In this document: positions 55,523-64,000 of the stretch, piece by piece
Position numbering within the stretch: the stretch's first letter is position 1
Layout of the letters: each line of letters opens with the position of its first letter
NCBI GenBank assembly: GCA_012274445.1
Contig: JAAROD010000076.1
Span: 620,001-684,000 of the forward strand
Reading direction: 5' to 3'
From: Sclerotiophoma versabilis
Taxonomy: Eukaryota > Ascomycota > Dothideomycetes > Pleosporales > Didymellaceae
DNA: 64,000 nt
Program-made: the position numbers and the translations under genes
The notes under the pieces: generated by a model
Databases searched by the model: none
What the model was told of the DNA's origin: nothing
Seen by the model: the letters and a program-made list of their open reading frames with translations, nothing else

Positions 55523-58500
55523 ATGAACGGCACCGCCCAGCATGCCTCGGAGCTGAAGCAGCAAGGCGCCCTCGAAGCCGCCCGGGACCCCAATTCGCGC
55601 GTCACGGCCGAGGCGGCAGAGCAGAGCGTCGTCGACGAGGCGCGCCAGGGCGGCAGCGCAGCCTTCCAGTTCGACCCCGACGCCAGCCCCGAGCAGAAGC
55701 GCGCCCAGGCGCGAGCACGAGTCCCGCCCGGCTTCCACCACGAGCGCAACAACAATGCGACCGCCCTGGTCTCGGACGCCGACGATGCAGCAGCAGGCGC
55801 CCTGAAGTACGACCTCCCCCCTCCCACAAAGGCTAGCGCCGTCACCCCGCCCATGTCGCCCAGTGCCAACGGCCATGCGCCTGAGGTCGATCGAGATGAT
55901 CGCTGGGACCGCGTCGGCTGGGCTCCCCGCTTCGGCATGCCAGGCTCAGACGACACGGAGGAAGAGGAGGGCACGCTGCTTGACCACCAGACATACCTCG
56001 AGGGCCAGCTCGACGACAAGTTCTTCGGCGACTGGTACCACAACACCGGCGTCATCATCTTTGCCTGTCTGAGCTCGTGGGTGGTAGCCACACTTGGTGG
56101 CGGTCTGGGCTGGGTCATGATCATCATGGCCATCTGCGGCACCTACTACCGCACTTCGATCCGCCGCGTGCGCAGGAATGCCCGCGACGACCTCAACCGC
56201 GAGATGGCAAAGAACAAGCTGGAGACCGACACCGAAAGTCTGGAGTGGATCAACAGCTTCCTCGTCAAGTTCTGGCCCATCTACGCCCCCGTGCTCTGCG
56301 ACACCATTGTTGGCTCCGTCGACCAGGTCCTGTCCACTTCCACACCCGCTTTCTTGGACAGCCTGAAGATGAAGACCTTCGTCCTGGGTACCAAGCCGCC
56401 CCGTTTGGAGCACGTCAAGACATATCCAAAGACTCAGGACGACATCGTGCTCATGGACTGGAAGTTCAGCTTCACTCCCAACGACACCATGGACCTTACT
56501 GCGCGACAGATCAAGAACAAGATCAACCCCAAGGTCGTACTCGAGATCCGTATTGGAAAGGGTCTTGTCAGCAAAGGCCTGGACGTTATTGTTGAGGATA
56601 TGGCCTTTTCTGGACTGATGCGCCTGAAGTTCAAATTGCAACTTCCCTTCCCTCACATCGAGAAGGTCGAAATGTCCTTTTTGGAGCGCCCGACTATCGA
56701 CTACGTCTGCAAACCTCTGGGTGGTGAGACGTTTGGTTTCGATATCAACTTCATTCCCGGTCTGGAAAGCTTCATCATGGAGCAGATCCACGCCAACCTT
56801 GGTCCCATGATGTACAGTCCAAATGTGTTTCCAATCGAGATCGCCAAGATGCTTGCTGGAAACCCGGTCGACCAAGCTATTGGCGTGCTGCAGATCACCT
56901 TCCACGGTGCGCAAGGCCTCAAGAACCCTGACAAGTTCTCGGGTACTCCGGATCCATATGCAACTGTTTCGATCAACAACAGGAATGTGCTGGCACGCAC
57001 GAAGACCGTGCATGAGAACGCCAACCCTCGATGGAACGAGACTGTTAACATCATCATCACTTCGCTGAAGGATGCGTTAACTATCAACCTGTTCGATTAC
57101 AACGACATTCGCAAGGACAAGGAGCTTGGAACCGCCACGTTCGCGCTTGAACAGCTAGAGACAGACTCTGACCATGAGAACTTGCATCTTGAGATCATGT
57201 CTGGTGGCCGACCACGTGGTATCCTGCAAGCTGACATTCGCTTCTTCCCTGTCCTTGAAGGCGCTACGCTGCAAGATGGCACCAAGGAGCCTCCACCAGA
57301 GTCTCGTACAGGTATCATCAAGTTCACTGTTGAGCAGGCCAAGGATCTCGATGGCACCAAGAGCCTGATCGGTCAGCTCAGCCCATACGCTGTACTGTTA
57401 CTCAATGGCCGCGAGGTTCACAAGTCAAGGACCATGAAGCGCACAAACGTTCCCATCTGGCCTGATGCGACAAAGGAGATGCTCATCACAGATCGCAAAA
57501 AGGCGAAGCTTGGCCTGGTAATCAAGGATGACCGTGACCTGGCTGCGGATCCTATCCTCGGGACCTACCAGATTACCATCGATGACATGCTCGAGCTGTC
57601 GGCAAAGGGTCATGAGTGGTACAATCTGGCCGGCGCTCAGACTGGTCGTGCGAAGATGAAGCTCGAGTGGAAGCCTGTTGCCCTTAAGGGCTCACTATCA
57701 TCTGGCGGTTACCTTACACCGATCGGTGTCATGAGACTCCACTTCCAGAGCGCTCGTGATTTGAAGAACCTCGAGACTATGGGCAAGTCGGATCCGTATG
57801 TTCGTGTCCTGCTCTCTGGCGTCGAAAAGGGTCGAACCGTTACCTTCAAGAACAACCTGAACCCGGATTGGGACGAAGTCGTCTACGTGCCCATCCACAC
57901 TGTTCGTGAAAAGCTGACTCTCGAGGTCATGGATGAAGAGAAGCTGGGTAAGGACCGCTCTCTGGGTCACATTGAGCTGCCTGCTGGCGATTACGTTCAG
58001 CAAGACGAGAACGGCGAGTACCTTGTCCACGAGCAGAAGCAGACTACGTCTGCGCCTCTGCGAATGTCAGGTACTTCGGCTCACAAGGGTGTACTGAACT
58101 ACACGTGCTCCTTCTATCCCACAATTCCTACCTGGGATCCCGAGGAGGACGCTGAGGAGGATGAAGAAAGTGTAACAACGCCCAATGGCATCTCTCGAAC
58201 GGCTAGCATCCGAACGGCAGGATCGAAGGCGCCACCCTCAACTCACACGCGCAGTGTGTCTGGCGCAAGTCAACTCGTTAGGTCCGAGACCGCAGGTACC
58301 ATCTCCTCTATGGCACCCAGCAGCTCCAACCGAGACAGTACCGCCGATCTCGCGAAACAACTTGAAAAGAATGAGCACCAGCAGAATGAGTCGATTCCTG
58401 AAAGGCCGAAGATAGAGAAGCTGCGCCTCAATTCAGAGGATTTGCAGCAGTATGGTAAGCTGCGCTACGATAAAAAGGATGTGGGGAAGTACAGGTGGCT

Positions 58501-60225
58501 GAGTTGGTGTTCCCAGCCTGCTGCCTTGCACCTATATTCTTATTACTTCCGTTGCACTAGTCATGTACTGACGGTTTGCAGAATCTGGTCTTCTTGTGTT
58601 CAGACTCATTGAAGGAGAGTTTTCTGAGACGGGTGGCTACGTAGATATCCTCATGGACGACATGGCGTATCCAAGCTACTCGAGCGCCAAGATCAAGAGC
58701 CGCCACATGACCTTTGGCGAAGGTAAGCTCAAATATTCCAGATGACCCCGTATGTTACTGACTCGTTTTAGTGGGCGACACGATGGTCCGTGAGCTCGAC
58801 TTCTCCAAGATTACTCTGCGCATCATTGAGCACATCGACAAAGACGGTGATGGAGATGATGACCATGTTATTGCTAAACTTACAGGCAATACCATCGACA
58901 CACTTCGCAGGTGCTTGTACACACCGACTCAGCTCACTCTAAAGGACAAGCACGGCAGGGAGAGCAAGATCACCGTCAGCCTCAAATACCTTCCTGTCAA
59001 GATGCGCCTGGATCCCAGCGAATCCTTCAACAACCAGGGTACTCTCCGTGTTGATGTCCTAGATGCTGCTGATCTACCAGCTGCTGATCGCAACGGTTTC
59101 TCGGATCCTTACTGCAAGTTCATCCTAAACGACAAGGAGGTTTACAAAACGAAGACACAGAAGAAGACTCTACATCCAGCCTGGAACGAATACTTTGAGG
59201 TTCCTGTACGGAGCAGGACGGCAGCAGACTTCGTTGTCAATGTGTATGACTGGGATTTTGGTGATAAGGCTGATTTCCTCGGCAAGTCTGCCATCAACCT
59301 CGAAATCCTGGAGCCATTCCAGCAGCAGGAGGTCACTCTTGGCTTGGATGGTAAGAGCGGTGCGATCAGGCTTAGAATGCTTTTCAAACCCGACTATGTC
59401 GTTCGCTCACGTCAAGGATCATCCACCTTCTCTGGCACGTTCGCTGTACCCGGCAAAGTGATTGGCGCCCCTGTCAAGGGCGTTGGGAAGGGCGCTGCCT
59501 TTGTTGGCGGCAATGTAATCCGCGCAGGAACATTCCTCGGTCGCGGTTTTAGGCGCAGAAAGTCCCGCGGTGCCAATGGCGAAGAGGATCACGACCGCCC
59601 AGATTCAGCGGATCGACCTAGCATGGACGTCCCTCTTGTCTCCGTCGAAGGCGGCGTCTCGACCTCCATCTCGGCAGAACCTACAACTCCCAACCGCAAC
59701 ACATCTGAACACAATCGCCATCGCAGCTTAGGCGCGCAGTCCTTCGCTAGTAGAAAAGGCGACTTTTCCACCCCAGGCGCCGGCGAGCAGGGCACTGCCA
59801 ACATCCAGATCCTGTCCGCAGACGGATTTCCGCCCGGCACGAATCTACGCGTCTTTGTCCATTTGGGCAAGAAAGACGTGCATAAGACCGATCATATCAA
59901 GACAGCCACCGGCTCCGTCGAGTTTCCAGACGAGTCTTTCAAGGTTCCTTGCACAGCAGATTCATTCTTCAAAATCACGGTCAAAGACCACTCTACATTC
60001 GGCCGTGACGACGAGCTTGGTGAGGCTCAGTTTACCATCGACGACTCGAGCGCGGGCGGCGAGAAGAACATTGGCGTGGGCAAGGGTATGGTGGTTATTC
60101 GCAGCTCGTTCACACCCGCCGATGCGGCTAGTCAGGTGGGCAGTGTGAGTCCGAGGGCTCAGAGAGACAGGAGAAGCTTGTTGAGCAGAGGGAAAGAGAG
60201 GAGTCCTGCACCGCCCGGTGCTTAG
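55523..60225 (+). CDS. Tricalbin: SMP/C2-domain ER-plasma membrane tether
   Basis: Three exons (55523-58454, 58582-58722, 58772-60225; introns 127 and 49 nt) encode 1508 residues. A disordered N-terminus (1-165) precedes a hydrophobic hairpin at about 174-208 (GVIIFACLSSWVVATLGGG, WVMIIMAICGTYY) that anchors the protein in the ER. An SMP lipid-transfer domain follows at about 225-440 (TESLEWINSFLVKFWPIYAP). C2 domains begin near 450 (VLQITFHGAQGL), 596 (GIIKFTVEQAKDL), 733 (VMRLHFQSARDL), 1113 (LRVDVLDAADLPAADRNGFS) and a degenerate fifth near 1367 (ANIQILSADGFPPGTN). Several keep Asp-rich Ca2+-loop residues (GKSDPYVR, GFSDPYCK). By analogy with yeast Tcb1-3 it tethers cortical ER to plasma membrane and moves lipids. 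The donor at 58455 (gtaagc) was chosen because it yields the conserved LQQYESGLLVF junction; the longer open frame past it is intronic. Confidence 0.95.
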
Positions 60226-60797
60226 AAGGCGACCACGAAGTTACGCGGATGCGGACGGAGACAGACGTATAGGTATAGCGGTTGCCGGACTTGCTGTTAC
60301 TCGGAAGTCAGCATAGCGGATCCGCTGTATGGGGAGGCGCCGAGGGGTCGGACGATAGCGAGATCATGATCGGTGAAATGGGCCATGCGGTGGACTGCAT
60401 TGCACGGAAGAGTATATCCTAGGCGCAGCTGCGGCATTTCCTATACCGTTGCCGCAGCATGCTTTTCTTTCCCACTTATTCTTTCCTTGTTTGGACGGTG
60501 TTTTATACCAGCTGAATCCTAATTGATGATTTCAAAACGAAGCGCCCAGAACAACCCTGTGAAGTAATACGAGGGTAGAAAAGCGATGTTGCAAAGTAGT
60601 CATGCCAGTTCATCACAACTGCTTTCAGATCTGCGTTGGACGCGGTATCCCTCGCACTTCAGCATTCACACAACAGCTAAAAGTATTGGAGATGACATTA
60701 CTCCCTCTCTGTCAAGCTTCGTAAAATAACACAACCACCCACGGCCACAGCACAACCAACACATGGAAGCATGCCGATCCAACCACAGTCTTTTTTT
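60226..60797. other. Convergent intergenic region
   Basis: About 570 bp shared by the 3' flanks of the tricalbin and GMC genes. No gene seen. Confidence 0.6.
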
Positions 60798-63017
60798 CTA
60801 CGCACTCACCTCTGCAGTCAACTTCAAGAACGCGGCCTGCTGCACAAGCGCATCCTCCTTGATCATCTCCGCAGCCCCTTCGCCCACGCCATACGCCACC
60901 ATCTGCGTGTGTCCGTTGTTCACCCGCGGAATCGACGACACGTCTGCAACTCTCAGGTTGCGCGTGCCGCGCACTCTCAGGCGCGAGTCTAGCACCGCAT
61001 TCGGATCCGAGGCCTGGCCCATCGCGCAGGTGCTACTGGGGTGGTAGCCTGAAGGGGTGTTAGTTGGGTTCCGCCTATGGGAGGTTAAGGGCAAACAGAG
61101 TGAGAGTGGTGTATACAGTAAGGGCAGACGAGGAAGGTGAGGAAAAACAGGGAAGAACAGACAAGACAAGGACAAAGAGACAAGATAAGATGAGCCAGAA
61201 CATACACGTCGTAGCATGCTGCTTAACATGCGGAATCCACTCCTCCCTCGTAGTATGCTTGTGATGGGTCAAATTCGGGGGCCAACTCCCCTTCACTACG
61301 CCCCTCGTCCCCTTGCCGTTTACAACCATCTCGTTTGCGAACCGGCACGCCTCGCTCATGACCAGCATGTCCAGCGGGTGCGCTAGGTAGTTGTGGTCGA
61401 CGACGGGGTTCTCACTTGGGTCTGCCGAGGCCAGCGTGACGGAGCCGCGGCTGTGCGGGTTGAAGAGCAGATTGCACATGGCGAAGGTGTGCTTGCCGTC
61501 GATGGGGAAGTCGTCGTATTGCTTCGGCCCGCCGTATAGTTCTGTGTTCCAGAACTCCGTGTGTGGCTGGTTGGGCTGCAGGCCCATGGGGTCGCGGCCG
61601 GGTTCTCGCGGGGCGGTGCGCCAGAGTTCTGAATCCTGCAGGCGCTCGTCGAGGCGTGCGTATCCGAAAATGCCTGGCTGGATTAGCTGGGTGTTGACAA
61701 GGGGGAATGAGAATTGGGACGGGATATACCAAAGGGGAAAGTGCTGAGAAGACCGGTCTTTTTTTCTTTGTACAGCTGGTAGGTGGATGCCATGGCGTTG
61801 TCATGGTAGGCGAGGTAGTCGTTTGTGAGGTTGGGCTCGGAGACTTCGTAGAAGATGAAGACGAGCTGGAGTATCGACGTTAGTTTACATAAAGCGCAAG
61901 TCAATTACTTGAGATAGGCAATACGCACACAGTGATCTTGGAGGTTTTGGCCAACACCGGGCAAATCGACTTTGCACTCGATACCATGTTTCTTGAGCTC
62001 CTCCCTAGGTCCGAGACCCGAGCGCATCAAGATGGCTGGACTGCAGTATGCGCCGGCTGTGACGATGACTTCTTTCTTGGCTTGGTAGTCGATTCTCTTC
62101 CCAGCCTTCGAAATGGTAGCTACCCCTGTCGCAGTGGGCTCTCCTGACTCGTTAGAGAAGAGAACCTTGTCAACGACCACTTCAGTTTTGATGGTGACGT
62201 TCGCTCTTTTATGTCCTTTTGTGACGAAATCTGCTGCTGTGCTTCGAATACCCTGATGCACAGTGCGCAGCACGTCGCCACATCCGTGGGGCGTCTCGCC
62301 AGTCGAGAACATGTCGGGGTGATAGGGCAGTCCCATGTCTATCATACTCTCTTTGACACGTTCTGAAATTGGTGCGAGGTCATGTGGCTCGATGTGCAGA
62401 GGACCAGAAGTGCCGTGGACGGACATATCAGCCTTGTGCCAGTCTTTCTCGTGTATGGTTTCCGCCTGTTTTGGGTCAGTGTACATTCTCACAAGGAAGT
62501 CGTCAAGTCCTGCCTTCGCCATGTAGCCAAACATCTTGTCACCAGTCCACTCCTCCATCCCCCAGTCATCATAGTCTTGTTTCGTGCCGCGAATACACAA
62601 CGTCCCGTTGACACCACTCGATCCACCAAGGAAGCGGCCACGGCTGACTTTGACCTGTCGATTATCGACACTGCTCATCGGCTCGGTAACAATATTCCAA
62701 TCCGTCCTACTGTCGAAGTTCTTGCTCCATCTTGAACATACAGTAAGTATAGACTCATGACAATATTGCACGAGACCTTACCCGCCCGCCATATGCACAT
62801 TCTCCAAATCCGCATTATCAGGCCCAGCTTCAAGAACAAGGATCTTCGCATCAGTATCCTCAGCGAGCCGTCCAGCAATCACGCATCCCGACGTGCCACC
62901 ACTGTGTCCGCGTCAGCAAACCTGTCGCAGCTTCACTCCTTATAGTAAGATGTACCCGCAGATAATGTAGTCGTAGACCTCAGTAGGGTCCACCGAGTCA
63001 ACACGTTCGAGCGACAT
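60798..63017 (-). CDS. GMC-family FAD oxidoreductase
   Basis: Six exons (63017-62956, 62901-62782, 62730-61929, 61865-61730, 61673-61206, 61048-60798; introns 54, 51, 63, 56 and 157 nt) encode 612 residues in frame. The N-terminus joins across intron 1 to form the ADP-binding motif YIICGGGTSGCVIAGRLAED with LVLEAGP. GMC signature regions: GRFLGGSSGVNGTLCIRG and GAYCSPAILMRSGLGP. The catalytic end carries YHPSSTCAMG (His) and VNNGHTQMVAYGVGEGAAEMI, giving a His-His type pair rather than the commoner His-Asn. No signal peptide is seen, so it is likely intracellular, unlike secreted aryl-alcohol oxidases. Substrates in this family range over alcohols, glucose and choline; not predictable here. 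The last exon ends GAG-gtgagt-gcgTAG, so a further 3' exon cannot be excluded. Confidence 0.92.
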
Positions 63018-64000
63018 AGTAGGCGAGCAATACAGTAGCAATCAAGTACACAGAACACAGCAGTCGATACAAGCGTCGCGTGAAAAGCAGCGGCATCGTC
63101 GTCTTTATGTAGTACTCGGTACCCATATCCATCTGCCACGGAACCTATCCGCACTGCTTCCGCAGTAAGCCATGCTATTGCCCGCGCAGCGACCTTCAGG
63201 TCATACAAGCTAGTGCTACCCCACATCGAGTTGGCGTGAGACGCGCGTGGTGCTTTAAATGATCGTATCGTTCAGTGAGACCTGCGGTGGTTCTTGCCGT
63301 CCATTAGAACACCGTGCACGAGGGAATATTCATAGAAGTATAACCACATCATCATCATCATCATCATCATTATCATCCTCCTCCGGCAGAACATCTCTGG
63401 AGATTTAGTGATAATCCGGCAGCATTGGCCCCGACTGAGCGCGTGGAAATCCCCCATTTAGCTCTGCCGATATACTCCGTGGGTACCTGATACCTCGAGG
63501 TGCGTGCTTGATGGCGTGTCATTCCGGTATCCCGTAGGTTTACGCGCGGATCCACTGCCCTGCGCGGGTCCACATTGGGAACGCGCTAGTGGATGGTGGT
63601 GCATCAAATGCGGGGTCCCCAGATCCGTGGAGCACGCGCAGCTTCCGGGCACCGACACGGCTGGCACGGCTTGATGGGGTTGTTTTGTGTGCGAACAAAG
63701 GTACGATAATAGGTTTGGGGGTTAGGTATGAGAATAGTCGACTGATCCTCCTGAGGTCGGGGACTAATTACATACTCACTCGTGTGCGTATTGTATGATA
63801 AGAAGTGTATATTATGCTAGCCTTGCATCATGAGCTTCATATCGATGATAGACTCGAGTGATATCTGCTGTGAAGACGGAGATCTGTGTCAAGTTCGTGG
63901 TCAAGCACAGCTCGTTCCTGTGCCCTCCATACCTCCAACAATCCAACGACCATCAGATATCCTCTGCCATCCCCTGCCATCCCGTCCTAGACTCCACTGA
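63018..64000. other. Right-end intergenic sequence
   Basis: About 980 bp upstream of the GMC gene to the window edge. It holds an ATC microsatellite and no gene I can support. The next gene presumably starts beyond 64 kb. Confidence 0.5.
63347..63377. repeat. (ATC)n microsatellite
   Basis: Eight or more ATC units with one ATT interruption, upstream of the GMC gene. Confidence 0.95.

Noticed and set aside
55120..56142. 340-codon minus-strand ORF over the tricalbin start
   Set aside because: Antisense shadow of GC-rich exon 1 and the ACC repeat, with poly-Val from the microsatellite.
55946..57013. 355-codon minus-strand ORF inside tricalbin
   Set aside because: Antisense to a clear SMP/C2 coding region; no domain.

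Overview
This window is nuclear DNA of a filamentous ascomycete (Pezizomycotina; Dothideomycetes/Pleosporales is my guess from protein resemblance, not proven). The evidence is short GT-AG introns, mostly 44-60 nt, inside conserved fungal genes; roughly 1-2 kb intergenic spacing on both strands; Kex2-type sites, GPI signals and fungal families such as KRE9-like wall proteins, tricalbin and JEN1-type carriers. I support 21 protein genes with good confidence. I also list one possible 44-residue gene, one possible 30-residue spliced gene, one ORF broken by a nonsense codon, and one decayed-looking reading frame. Exon boundaries were built by hand from splice sites and reading-frame phase. Every multi-exon model closes in frame except the 5' exon of the exo-glucanase.

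Layout. 0.6-6.2 kb: small ORF, MetX-like alpha/beta hydrolase (+), Cys-rich single-pass membrane protein (-), F-box protein (+). 7.3-14.8 kb: a beta-propeller-like protein ending in a CaaX box (+), a GH76 mannanase-like enzyme (-), an FMP42-like MFS carrier (-). 16.3-23.1 kb, all on the minus strand: a BAX-inhibitor/GHITM-like mitochondrial membrane protein, a GPI-anchored KRE9-like protein and a GH5 exo-beta-1,3-glucanase. 26.0-29.7 kb: a zinc-finger/TENA-THI4-like chimera (+) and a methyltransferase (-). 29.7-34.4 kb is an unusually long stretch with no gene I can support. 34.4-43.7 kb is the most accessory-looking part: a JEN1-type monocarboxylate carrier with CreA-like sites upstream, decayed ORFs, an AAAP amino-acid permease using a GC-AG intron, and a secreted FAD-linked oxidase. 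45.3-63.0 kb is mainly conserved housekeeping: STI1 co-chaperone (-) divergent from a dihydroneopterin aldolase (+), UDP-glucose pyrophosphorylase, a DUF7514-like protein, a 1508-residue tricalbin, and a convergent GMC oxidoreductase.

How the genes fit together. There is no classical biosynthetic cluster: no PKS, NRPS or terpene synthase. Several genes touch the cell wall and glycans (GH76, KRE9-like, GH5 glucanase, and UGP1 supplying UDP-glucose), but they are interleaved with unrelated genes. The most unusual proteins are the zinc-finger/TENA chimera and the CaaX-tailed propeller. I found no CRISPR array, rRNA, tRNA, intact transposon or viral sequence by eye. Gene-free stretches over 300 bases are listed as 'other'.
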